A stretch of 44,119 nucleotides of DNA, taken from NCBI GenBank assembly GCA_023399275.1, contig JAEWQH010000060.1, positions 1 to 44,119 of the forward strand, written 5' to 3'. Positions 14,993 through 24,146 of the stretch are shown one piece after another. Origin of the DNA: Bacillota bacterium. GTDB lineage: Bacteria; Bacillota; Clostridia; Christensenellales; CAG-138. Within the stretch, counting starts at the first letter, position 1, and each line of letters begins with the position of its first letter. Under the pieces are notes generated by a model. The model was not told where the DNA came from. It did no database searches and saw only the letters and a program-made list of their open reading frames with translations. A program made the translations under genes and the position numbers.

Positions 14993-15868
14993 TTAGATCA
15001 GTTCGTAGCCTTTGAGCGTCTCCTCGATCAGGCGCATACTCGCCGGCGCGGGCGGCACGAGCGGCAGGCGCACATCCGGCTCGCAGAGCTGCATGAGGCC
15101 CATCATCGTCTTGAGCGGGATGGGGTTGACCTCGCAGAACGCGGCCTTCCAGATCGGGATGAGCTGCAGCTGCAGCTGGCGCGCCAACTGAAGGTCGCCC
15201 TGGAAGAATGCCTCGCAGAGCGCATGCATCTCGCCCGGCACGATGTTTGCTATGGTGGAGATGACCCCCTTGCCGCCGATGCTGAGCACGGGCAGCACGT
15301 GGTCGTCGTTGCCGGAATAGATGTCACACTGCGGGCAGAGCGCCGCGATGTTGACGATCTGCTCGATATTGCCGCTGGCTTCTTTGGTGCCGACGATGTT
15401 CTCATGCGTGCAAAGCTCAGCCATGGTCTGCGGCAGGATATTGAGGCCCGTGCGGCCGGGTACGTTATAGACGATGATCGGCGTCTCAACCGCGTCCGCC
15501 ACTGTGAAATAGTGGCGAATCAGCCCTGTCTGCGTGGTTTTGTTGTAGTAAGGGGTTACGACGAGCAGCCCGTCCACGCCGATGGCCTCGGCAGACTTGC
15601 TGTTGCCGACCACCTCTTCGGTGTTGTTGCCGCCCGTGCTTGCGATGACCGGCACGCGGCCATTGACGCGCTCAACTACAAACTGGATGACGCTCAGCCG
15701 CTCGTCGGTTGAGAGCGTCGCGCTTTCACCGGTCGTCGCCGCGCAGATGATCGCGTCCGTCCGGTTTGCGATCTGCAGCTCGATCAGCCTGGTAAACGCG
15801 GTGAAGTCAACTGCCCCGTTTTGAAACGGGGTGACGATGGCTACGCCGCTTCCGCGAAAGATAGACAT
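14993..15868 (-). CDS. dapA: 4-Hydroxy-tetrahydrodipicolinate synthase
   Basis: Condenses pyruvate with aspartate semialdehyde, the committed step of DAP/lysine synthesis. 291 residues in the TIM-barrel aldolase family: GSGVAIVTPFQ at the start, TTGESATLS for substrate binding, YNVPGRTG containing the conserved tyrosine, and GTKEASGNI with the Schiff-base lysine. The start follows GGAGG, which overlaps the asd stop; the gap to dapB is 29 bases. All three lie in one minus-strand operon. Confidence 0.97.
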   Translation of the reverse strand: MSIFRGSGVAIVTPFQNGAVDFTAFTRLIELQIANRTDAIICAATTGESATLSTDERLSVIQFVVERVNGRVPVIASTGGNNTEEVVGNSKSAEAIGVDGLLVVTPYYNKTTQTGLIRHYFTVADAVETPIIVYNVPGRTGLNILPQTMAELCTHENIVGTKEASGNIEQIVNIAALCPQCDIYSGNDDHVLPVLSIGGKGVISTIANIVPGEMHALCEAFFQGDLQLARQLQLQLIPIWKAAFCEVNPIPLKTMMGLMQLCEPDVRLPLVPPAPASMRLIEETLKGYELI

Positions 15869-15874
15869 GTTTTT

Positions 15875-16882
<1,008 letters not shown>

Positions 16883-16895
16883 GTGCGCTTTGTTT

Positions 16896-16919
16896 GCGAT
16901 CCTGACTGGGCAGGAGCGC
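16896..16919 (-). promoter_or_regulatory. Small hairpin in the asd leader
   Basis: GCGCTCCTG pairs with CAGGATCGC (8 of 9) around a six-base loop, between the promoter and asd. There is no U-tract. Too small for a lysine riboswitch; its role, if any, is unknown. Confidence 0.25.
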
Positions 16920-16941
16920 AGCCTTTCTAATAGTTATGATG

Positions 16942-16970
16942 ATTTTAATCAATATTCGCTGGTTTGTCAA
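16942..16970 (-). promoter_or_regulatory. Promoter of the asd-dapA-dapB operon
   Basis: Minus strand TTGACA (16970-16965), 17-base spacer, TAAAAT (16947-16942), close to the sigma-A consensus. No lysine riboswitch or T-box fits in the roughly 50-base leader, so control may act through the ACT domains instead. Confidence 0.85.
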
Positions 16971-17000
16971 ATGAGATCAACGCCGAATTGCGATATGTAT

Positions 17001-17029
17001 TTGCGGGAACGCCCATTTTGATGTACAAT
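17001..17029 (+). promoter_or_regulatory. Promoter of the methyltransferase-hslO run
   Basis: TTGCGG (17001-17006), 17-base spacer, TACAAT (17024-17029) on the + strand, divergent from the asd promoter about 30 bases away. It would drive the genes from 17134 onward, which are tightly packed. Confidence 0.6.
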
Positions 17030-17133
17030 AAAAAATCGAACATTCTTGCGTGTTTGATCGGAGCAACGCGCGGACAAACGCACAGATTGCTGCGGCATAC
17101 GCACAGCGGAGGCAAAGGGAGGCGGCGACGGAC

Positions 17134-17904
17134 ATGATGGAAGCATATGGCGATTTTGCCGCGCTCTACGATCTGCTGATGTCGGATGTCGACTATGCCG
17201 CCTGGGCGGCGTACCTTGCAGAGCAATTGCGTATGGGCGGAGTTTCGGTGGGCGAGGCGGTGTTGGACTGCGCCTGCGGCACGGGCGAGATTGCCCTCCG
17301 GCTGCACGCCGCGGGCTATCGCACAACGGGGGCGGACGCCTCGGAGCGCATGCTGCAGATGGCGCAGCAAAAGGCGAGAAAGGCGGGGGCGAAAATCCCC
17401 TTCGTGCGCCAGACGCTGCAGGGCATCTGTTTGCACAAGCCGGTTTCGGCGATCACCTGCGCTTGCGACGGGGTGAACTATCTGTTCTCCTCCGCGGATG
17501 TGCTCTCCTTTTTTACAGGAGCAAACCGCGCGCTGCGCGCGGGCGGTCTGCTGCTCTTTGACGTCTCCAGCGCGCACAAGCTCGAGCATGTGCTCGGCGG
17601 CCAGACGTTTGGCGCGGACGAGCCGGGCTGCACATACCTATGGCAAAATTGCTTCGATCCGAAGTCGCGCCTGCTTGAGATGCGCCTGGTGTTTTTCACG
17701 CCGGATGGCAAGGGCGCGTACCGGCGCTTTGACGAGCGGCATGTCCAGCGCGCGCACGAGACCGAAGAGCTGGCGGCGCTGCTGGAGCGGGCGGGCTTCG
17801 CTGTGGAAGGCAGGTACGACGCGTTTACGCAAAACGCGCCGGGCCCCGGGAGCGAGCGCATCCAGTTTGTGGCGCGCAAAATACATGAAACGGAAAGTGA
17901 ATGA
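17134..17904 (+). CDS. Class I SAM-dependent methyltransferase
   Basis: 256 residues from ATG 17134. The frame is open further upstream, but GGGAGG before 17134 and the family-typical start AYGDFAALYDLLMSDVDY support this start. SAM motif I is VLDCACGTGEIALRL, with the acidic strand-2 end in TTGADASERML. An RFDERHVQRAHET region and a C-terminal substrate area follow. Proteins of this type are common in Bacillota next to hslO or ribosomal silencing genes, and their substrate is generally unknown. It overlaps hslO by ATGA. Confidence 0.85.
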   Translation: MMEAYGDFAALYDLLMSDVDYAAWAAYLAEQLRMGGVSVGEAVLDCACGTGEIALRLHAAGYRTTGADASERMLQMAQQKARKAGAKIPFVRQTLQGICLHKPVSAITCACDGVNYLFSSADVLSFFTGANRALRAGGLLLFDVSSAHKLEHVLGGQTFGADEPGCTYLWQNCFDPKSRLLEMRLVFFTPDGKGAYRRFDERHVQRAHETEELAALLERAGFAVEGRYDAFTQNAPGPGSERIQFVARKIHETESE

Positions 17905-18836
17905 GTATAAATAAAATGAAGAACAACGTTTTACCATACAGACCCGAGCAAAAGGACCGGCTGATCCAGTGCGTGGCGGCAGAGGGGATGATCCGCGTCG
18001 CGTTCATCGACGGGACGAACCTCGTGCGTGAAGCGCGCCGGCTGCTCAAGCTTTCGCGCGTGGCGACCGCCGCGCTGGGCCGGCAGCTGATGATGAGCGT
18101 CATCATGGCGGCGGATCTCAAAGGCGAGCACGACCTTGTATCCACGATTCTCAAAGGCGACGGCCCCGCAGGCAGCATGATCTGCACCGGGAACAGCCGT
18201 CTTGAGGTTAAGGGCAGCGTGGCCAACCCGGAGGTGGAGCTGCCGCTCAACAGCCAGGGTAAGCTCGACGTAGGCGGGTTTGTCGGCAGCAGCGGCAAGG
18301 TCTCCGTGGTCAGCGACCTCGGACTCAAGGAGCCGTATGTGGGGCTGAGCAACATCGTCTCCGGCGAGATCGCCGTGGACTTTGCAAACTATTATGCCGC
18401 GAGCCTGCAGAGACCCGCGCTGGTATACCTCGGCGTGCGCGAGCGCGCGCAGGATGGAGCGGTGCGCGCGGCGGCGGGCGTATTTGCTGAACCGCTTCCG
18501 GGCTGTCCGGAGGAGGTCATCGACCGCCTGCAGGCCAAGAGCGGTGAGATCGCCCTCTTTTCCGAACGGCTGGATGCGGGCGAGACGCCGGAGTCGATGC
18601 TTGAGAGTGTATTTGGCGAGTTTGGGCTGTGTTTTGCCGGCGAGCGAGAGCCGCTCTACCGCTGCGACTGTTCGCGCGAGCGTGTCGAGCGCGCGCTGAT
18701 CTCCATCGGGCGCGCGGAGCTGGACGACATGATCGAGGAGGATCACGGCGCGGAGGTGACCTGCCGCTTCTGCGACAAGGTCTACCGCTTTAGCGAAGAG
18801 GAACTGCGCGCGCTGCTGCAGGCGGCGACGACCTGA
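17901..18836 (+). CDS. hslO: Redox-regulated chaperone Hsp33
   Basis: Cytosolic holdase that becomes active when its zinc-bound cysteines are oxidised. 311 residues. The N-terminal domain contains ALGRQLMMSVIMAADLKGEHD and GDGPAGSMI. The zinc centre is C-terminal and complete: CDC at about 273-275 and CRFC about 30 residues later. The start may be ATG 17901 (ATGA overlap with the methyltransferase gene) or ATG 17916; the first is used. Confidence 0.96.
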   Translation: MSINKMKNNVLPYRPEQKDRLIQCVAAEGMIRVAFIDGTNLVREARRLLKLSRVATAALGRQLMMSVIMAADLKGEHDLVSTILKGDGPAGSMICTGNSRLEVKGSVANPEVELPLNSQGKLDVGGFVGSSGKVSVVSDLGLKEPYVGLSNIVSGEIAVDFANYYAASLQRPALVYLGVRERAQDGAVRAAAGVFAEPLPGCPEEVIDRLQAKSGEIALFSERLDAGETPESMLESVFGEFGLCFAGEREPLYRCDCSRERVERALISIGRAELDDMIEEDHGAEVTCRFCDKVYRFSEEELRALLQAATT

Positions 18837-18843
18837 GAAGACT

Positions 18844-20592
18844 GTGAAGAGAACGATGACGAAGACGAAGACAAAGGCAAACAAGGCGGGGAAGGTGATC
18901 CCCTTTTCGCAAAGCGCTACATTTTATATGAAGCGCGGCGCGAAGGAACTCGAAAAAAACGACCTGATCGCGGCAATCATCCGATACCGCGAGGCATATG
19001 AGCGCGCGCCGGAGGATGCGGAGATCGCCATCGCGCTGGCGGAGATTCTCAGTCAGATGCAGCGCTTTGAGGAGAGCAATCGGATCCTTTTTCGCTTGCT
19101 GGTGGATCGGGAGGATGCGCCGGCGGAGTGCCACTTTGGCCTTGCGTGCAACTATTTCGGCTTGCAGGACTACGATCGTGCGGCAGACAGCCTTGAGGAC
19201 TATCTTGAGCTGGAGCCGGACGGGGATTTTGCCGCCGACGCCGAGGATTTGCTCGATCTCATCGACGACGATGACGCTATGTTTGAGACCACCGGCCTGC
19301 GTGGGGACGAGGATTACGAGGACAATGCGGTGACGCACTACGCGCGCTCCCTGCTCGCCAGCGGTGAGACGGGCTATGCCGTGGAGGAGCTGGAGCACCG
19401 CCTCGGGCAGGCGCCGAAATCCACCCGCATCCGCGAGCAGCTTGCAGTCGCCTATTACATCGCAAACCGGCGGGACGATGCGCGCAAGCTTGCGCAGGCG
19501 CTTCTTTCGGAGGATGCGGGCAACATCCTGGCAAACAGCACGCTGGCGCTGGCCGAGATCGAGGACGGCGAGCGCGCCGCGGCGATCGCGCGGCTGAACG
19601 AGATGCTCAAGCTGCGCGCGCTGGACCCGGAGGAGCTGCACAGCATCGCGGTGCTGCAGCTCGACCTGGAACGATTTGCAGACGCGGAGAAGACGCTTTC
19701 AAAGATGGCGCTGCAGATGCCGTATGACGCAAACGTGCTCCACAAGCTCGCCTATGCGCGGTTTATACAGGGCAACGCCGGCAGCGCGAAGGTGATCTAC
19801 CAAAGACTGCAGCGAATCGACCCGCACGACACGGTTGCGCGGTATTACCTCAACCAATGCAAGCATGCGGACGGCTCGCCGAAGCGCGCGGCCATACGCT
19901 GGATCATCCCGTATCAGGTGCCGTTTTCCGAAGCGTTTCGCCGGCTCAACCACCTCAACCGGGTGCTGGCGCTGCCGCACGAGGAGCTCAACCGCATCTG
20001 GGCGGAGGATGCGGCGTTTCGCGACTTGCTGGTCTGGTCGCTCTCACTCTCCGATCTGCGGGTCAAAAAGAGCATGCTCTCGCTCGTGTTTACGTTTGCG
20101 GATGAAAACGCGGAGCATATCCTCCGGGACTATCTGCTGCGCACCGACCAGCCGGATGAGCTCAAGCGCGCCGTGTTCGGCATGCTCAAGCATATGGGTG
20201 CCAAAGAGCCGTATATGGCCTATCTCAATGGCCGCTGGATCAAGGGACGCGTGAGCCTGCTGGAGCTGGACTATAAGCTGCCTGCGTCCTACGAGGGCGT
20301 GATGCAGATCCTGATGCAGTTCATGCTCGGCAACTGCCGCGAGGAGTGTGCCAGCGAAGCCGCGCAGATCTTTCGCCGGTATGTGGACAGCCTCCATCAG
20401 AAGTTCCCGCGCATCTCCGCCGCGCAGGAGATATCGTTTGCGGCCGCGCTGGAATACCTCGGCAGGCGCAGCTGCGGGGAGACGGTTTCGCAGGACGAGA
20501 TCAGCGAGATCTACCGCGTGACCAAGCCGCGCCTTCGAAATGCGCTGGTCAAGCTCGAGCCGTTTGCCGCAACGCCAGAGGAGAAGAAATGA
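18844..20592 (+). CDS. TPR-repeat protein of unknown function
   Basis: 582 residues with no signal peptide, so probably cytosolic. Several tetratricopeptide units can be seen: YMKRGAKELEKNDLIAAI, AEIAIALAEILSQMQRFEES, and later YDANVLHKLAYARFIQGN. A less repetitive C-terminal half follows. The basic N-terminus is KTKTKANK-rich. The start is GTG 18844 or ATG 18856. It likely scaffolds protein contacts, but no partner is indicated by context beyond hslO upstream and an rRNA methyltransferase downstream, with which it overlaps by ATGA. Confidence 0.75.
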   Translation: MKRTMTKTKTKANKAGKVIPFSQSATFYMKRGAKELEKNDLIAAIIRYREAYERAPEDAEIAIALAEILSQMQRFEESNRILFRLLVDREDAPAECHFGLACNYFGLQDYDRAADSLEDYLELEPDGDFAADAEDLLDLIDDDDAMFETTGLRGDEDYEDNAVTHYARSLLASGETGYAVEELEHRLGQAPKSTRIREQLAVAYYIANRRDDARKLAQALLSEDAGNILANSTLALAEIEDGERAAAIARLNEMLKLRALDPEELHSIAVLQLDLERFADAEKTLSKMALQMPYDANVLHKLAYARFIQGNAGSAKVIYQRLQRIDPHDTVARYYLNQCKHADGSPKRAAIRWIIPYQVPFSEAFRRLNHLNRVLALPHEELNRIWAEDAAFRDLLVWSLSLSDLRVKKSMLSLVFTFADENAEHILRDYLLRTDQPDELKRAVFGMLKHMGAKEPYMAYLNGRWIKGRVSLLELDYKLPASYEGVMQILMQFMLGNCREECASEAAQIFRRYVDSLHQKFPRISAAQEISFAAALEYLGRRSCGETVSQDEISEIYRVTKPRLRNALVKLEPFAATPEEKK

Positions 20593-21701
20593 AATTTATC
20601 GCAACCTGCAAGCTCGGTCTGGAGGCGCTGGTCACGCGCCAACTGCGCGACCTCGGCCTGGAGGTGACCGAAACCGCGGATGCGCGTGTCTCCTTTGCCG
20701 GCGGCGAGGAGGCGATGGTGAAGTCGCTGCTCTGGCTGCGCACGACGGAGCGCGTGCTGCTGGTGGTGGAGGAGTTTGAGGCGGAGACGTTTGACGAACT
20801 CTTTGAAAAGACGAAGTCGGTGCGCTGGAAGCAGTTTCTCAGGCCGGAGACGAACATCCACGTGACGGGAAAATCCGCCAAGAGCACGTTGTTTTCGGTC
20901 AGCGACTGCCAGAGCATCGTCAAAAAAGCCATCGTGGAGAACCTGAAAGCTGCGTACCGCACGCAGGTGATTCCGGAGGGCGGGCAGGAGATCATCGTCG
21001 AGGTCGGCATCCTGCGAAACCGCGTGTCGCTCTGCCTGGACTGCTGCGGAGCGGGACTCTCGCGCAGGGGATACCGCACCTACAATGTCGCTGCTCCGCT
21101 TTCCGAGACGCTCGGCGCGGCAATCGTTTTGCTTTCGCGCTACCGCGCGGACATTCCGCTCATCGACCCCATGTGCGGCTCGGGCACGATGCCCATCGAG
21201 GCGGCGATGATCGCGCAGAACATCGCTCCCGGGCTCGGCCGCTCGTTCGCCGCGGAAGGCTGGTGGTTTTTCGACCGCGGCGTCTGGACGCGGGAGCGCG
21301 AGAACGCGCAGGCTGCGAGGCTGAACCGCAAGATCGACGTGCGCGGCTTCGATATCGACGAGCGCAGTATCGATCTGTGTAAAAAACACGCGAAGAAGGC
21401 GGGCGTCTTTTGCGACTGGCGCGTGCAGAACATCAAGGATTTTTCCCCGGCGGAGCAAAGCGGCGTGATCGTGTGCAACCCGCCCTACGGCGAGCGGCTC
21501 ATGGAGAAGGACGACGCAAAGGCGCTCTGCCGGCTTATGCGGCGCGTGTTTTCGCCATATCCCGGCTGGAGCGTCAACGTCTTCTCCGGCATGCGCGAGT
21601 TTGAACAGGTCTATGGCCTGCGCGCGGACAAGCGCAGAAAGCTGACCAACGGAGGCATGCCTTGCACGCTGTATCAATACTTCGGCGTGCGAGAGGTTTG
21701 A
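20589..21701 (+). CDS. THUMP-domain RNA N-methyltransferase (RlmL/YpsC-type)
   Basis: 370 residues from ATG 20589 (overlapping the TPR stop). MKFIATCKLGLEALV is the family N-terminus, a THUMP RNA-binding domain spans about 45-160, and a Rossmann methyltransferase follows with LIDPMCGSGTMPIEAAMIA and the catalytic NPPYGERL. The NPPY motif is used by enzymes that methylate exocyclic amino groups. Such proteins are often misnamed DNA adenine methylase; the E. coli relative RlmL makes m2G2445 of 23S rRNA. The exact target here is inferred. Confidence 0.9.
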   Translation: MKFIATCKLGLEALVTRQLRDLGLEVTETADARVSFAGGEEAMVKSLLWLRTTERVLLVVEEFEAETFDELFEKTKSVRWKQFLRPETNIHVTGKSAKSTLFSVSDCQSIVKKAIVENLKAAYRTQVIPEGGQEIIVEVGILRNRVSLCLDCCGAGLSRRGYRTYNVAAPLSETLGAAIVLLSRYRADIPLIDPMCGSGTMPIEAAMIAQNIAPGLGRSFAAEGWWFFDRGVWTRERENAQAARLNRKIDVRGFDIDERSIDLCKKHAKKAGVFCDWRVQNIKDFSPAEQSGVIVCNPPYGERLMEKDDAKALCRLMRRVFSPYPGWSVNVFSGMREFEQVYGLRADKRRKLTNGGMPCTLYQYFGVREV

Positions 21702-21740
21702 CCATATAGGAACGGTATCAGAAAATGGAGTAAGCGATCT

Positions 21741-22952
21741 ATGAAATTGGCGGTCATCTTAGGCGACGGCATGGCGGATTGGCCTGTCGACGCGCTCGGC
21801 GGGCGGACACCCCTCGAGGCGGCGAATCACCCTTTTATGGACCAGTTTGCGCGGGACGGTGCATTCGGGCTGGTGAAGACCGTGCCGGACGGCATGAGCC
21901 CCGGCAGCGACACCGCGAACCTTTCGGTATTTGGCTATGATCCGAAGCGCTACTATTCCGGACGCTCTCCGCTGGAAGCGGCAAGCCTGGGCATCGACCT
22001 TGCGGATACAGACGTCACCTACCGCTGCAACCTCGTCACCCTCTCCGGCGAGGGTAACATCGCGGAGGCGACGATGCTCGACTACAGCGCCGGCGAAATC
22101 TCGACCGAAGAGGCAAAAACGTTGATTCAGTTTCTCGAGCAGAAGCTCGGAAGCGAGGGCGTGCGCCTGTATCCCGGCTTTTCCTACCGGCATTGTCTTG
22201 TGCTCAACGAGGCGGAGACCGGCGCGAAGCTGACCCCGCCGCACGATATCAGCGGCAAGCCGGTGGATGGCAGGCTGCCGGAAGGGACCAACGCAGCGCT
22301 GCTCATGCGCTGGATGGAGACGGCGTATGCGCTGCTCCGGGAGCACCCGGTCAATCGGGCGCGCGTCGCTGCGGGAAAGAACCCTGCAAACGCCATCTGG
22401 TTCTGGGGCGAGGGGCGGAGGCCGTCGCTGACGCCGTTTTATGACAAGACGGGCCTGCACGGCGCGGTGATCTCGGCGGTGGATCTGATCCAGGGCATCG
22501 GCCGGTGCGCGGGCATGGAGGTCGTCAAGGTCGAGGGCGCGACGGGCACCTACGAAACCAACTTCGCGGGGAAAGCCGCGGCGGCGATCGACGCGCTCTC
22601 GCGCGGGGCAGACTACGTCTACGTCCACATCGAGGCGGCGGACGAGTGCGGCCACCACGGGCAGGTGAAAGAGAAAGTCTACTCCATCGAGCAGATCGAC
22701 GCTCAGGTGATCGGACCTGTGCTGGCGTATCTGGAGGGCTGCGGGGAGGACTATACGATCCTCGTGCTGCCGGATCACCCGACCCCGATCAAGACCCGCA
22801 CGCATTCCGCGGAGCCGGTGCCGTTTGCGCTGTATCAAAACGGAGACCATGCCGGGCGGAGCCTGCGCTTTACGGAGAGCGACGCAAAGACGACGGGGCT
22901 TTACGAGGACGCGGGGCACCGACTGATCGAGCGCATGCAGAAGAGGGGATGA
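21741..22952 (+). CDS. apgM: Cofactor-independent phosphoglycerate mutase, archaeal (ApgM) type
   Basis: Interconverts 3- and 2-phosphoglycerate in glycolysis/gluconeogenesis using two metal ions. 403 residues: MKLAVILGDGMADWP with the metal-binding Asp, SPGSDTANLSVFGYDP with the nucleophilic serine region, HIEAADECGHHGQ and VLPDHPTPI with metal ligands. This is the alkaline-phosphatase-superfamily ApgM branch, distinct from bacterial GpmI and GpmA. Bacterial homologues are sometimes annotated homoserine kinase-like; this reading is less likely. The start follows GGAG. No PGM paralogue is visible in this window. Confidence 0.92.
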   Translation: MKLAVILGDGMADWPVDALGGRTPLEAANHPFMDQFARDGAFGLVKTVPDGMSPGSDTANLSVFGYDPKRYYSGRSPLEAASLGIDLADTDVTYRCNLVTLSGEGNIAEATMLDYSAGEISTEEAKTLIQFLEQKLGSEGVRLYPGFSYRHCLVLNEAETGAKLTPPHDISGKPVDGRLPEGTNAALLMRWMETAYALLREHPVNRARVAAGKNPANAIWFWGEGRRPSLTPFYDKTGLHGAVISAVDLIQGIGRCAGMEVVKVEGATGTYETNFAGKAAAAIDALSRGADYVYVHIEAADECGHHGQVKEKVYSIEQIDAQVIGPVLAYLEGCGEDYTILVLPDHPTPIKTRTHSAEPVPFALYQNGDHAGRSLRFTESDAKTTGLYEDAGHRLIERMQKRG

Positions 22953-22990
22953 GCCGCTTGCGCCGCCGCGTGGCGTTTCACAGCGGCGTG

Positions 22991-22999
22991 TGCTATAAT
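22991..22999 (+). promoter_or_regulatory. Extended -10 promoter before phoH
   Basis: TGCTATAAT (extended -10) lies about 110 bases before the phoH start. No convincing -35 is seen. It probably starts the phoH-pgpH-ybeY-cdd-era-recO transcript. Confidence 0.5.
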
Positions 23000-23109
23000 C
23001 GCCAGTAGGTGAATCCACGCCCGCGTGGGGGAAGCGGCCGTGAAAACGGGCAAAAAACGCTCCGGACGCGTTGGAATGGAAACTTTTCATCAACAAAGGA
23101 GAGCGCTGC

Positions 23110-24090
23110 TTGACACAGGAAACGGAGCGGGTTATGCTTTCAATCCCGCTGGAGGATGTAAACGAACTGCTTGGGCTGTTCGGCGTGTTCGACGAGAATA
23201 TCGGCGTACTCGAGGATGAGACCGGCGCGCATATCAGCGCGGAGGAGCGCGGCATCCGCATCACAGGTGAGGCGGAGGGCGCGGAGCTTGCGCGCATCGT
23301 CATCGAAAAGATGCTCGATATGCAGCGCCGCGGAGAGAAGATCAACCGAAGCCGCATTCGCTACGCGGTCGATCTTGCGAAGGAAGGCAACGCGGACATG
23401 ATCGAGAAGATCATGGGCGACGTGATCGCCATCACGAACAAGGGCCGTCAGATCAAGTGCAAAACGCTGGGGCAGAAGCGCTATGTGCAGGCGCTCAAGG
23501 AATTTGAGCTGGTCTTCGGCATCGGCCCCGCCGGAACGGGCAAGACCTATCTCGCCGTCGCCATGGCGGTGCAGGCGTTTAAAAACAAAGAGGTCGAGCG
23601 CATCATCCTCACGCGCCCGGCGGTGGAGGCGGGGGAAAAGCTGGGCTTTTTGCCAGGGGACTTGCAGAGCAAGGTGGATCCCTATCTTCGGCCGCTCTAC
23701 GATGCGCTGCAGGAGTTTCTGGGTCTCGAGAGCTACAAGGCGCTCTACGAGCGCGGCGCGATCGAAGTCGCTCCGCTGGCGTATATGCGCGGGCGCACGC
23801 TCAACAGCGCTTATATCATACTTGACGAGGCGCAAAACTGCTCCACAGAGCAGATGAAGATGTTTCTAACCCGCATCGGCGAAGGCTCGCGCGTCGTAGT
23901 GACAGGGGATGTAACGCAGATCGACCTGCCGCGCGAAAAGGCGAGCGGGCTCGTGCAGGCGGTGCGCGTTCTGGACAATGTGGAGGGGATACGGATCATC
24001 CACCTGACGCATAAGGACGTTGTGCGGCATGAGCTCGTGCAGCGTATCATCTGCGCCTACGAGCGCTTTGAAAAGCCGAGGCACGCATAG
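23110..24090 (+). CDS. phoH: PhoH-family P-loop ATPase
   Basis: 326 residues from TTG 23110, chosen because AAAGGAG stands eight bases upstream; an upstream in-frame ATG at 23071 has no ribosome binding site. A KH-like N-terminal region precedes the ATPase. Walker A is GPAGTGKT, followed by LTRPAVEAGEKLGFLPGD (the signature of the family) and Walker B YIILDEAQN. PhoH/YbeZ works with YbeY in ribosome/rRNA quality control in other bacteria, and ybeY lies two genes downstream. Cytosolic. Confidence 0.94.
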   Translation: MTQETERVMLSIPLEDVNELLGLFGVFDENIGVLEDETGAHISAEERGIRITGEAEGAELARIVIEKMLDMQRRGEKINRSRIRYAVDLAKEGNADMIEKIMGDVIAITNKGRQIKCKTLGQKRYVQALKEFELVFGIGPAGTGKTYLAVAMAVQAFKNKEVERIILTRPAVEAGEKLGFLPGDLQSKVDPYLRPLYDALQEFLGLESYKALYERGAIEVAPLAYMRGRTLNSAYIILDEAQNCSTEQMKMFLTRIGEGSRVVVTGDVTQIDLPREKASGLVQAVRVLDNVEGIRIIHLTHKDVVRHELVQRIICAYERFEKPRHA

Positions 24091-24146
24091 CCGCGCACTT
24101 TGCGGGCAAGCGCTGCCCATCCTGAACGAACGAGGGCGAAACGACC

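Noticed and set aside
20589..21701. DNA adenine methyltransferase of a restriction system
   Set aside because: The THUMP domain points to an RNA substrate, and no restriction enzyme lies near.
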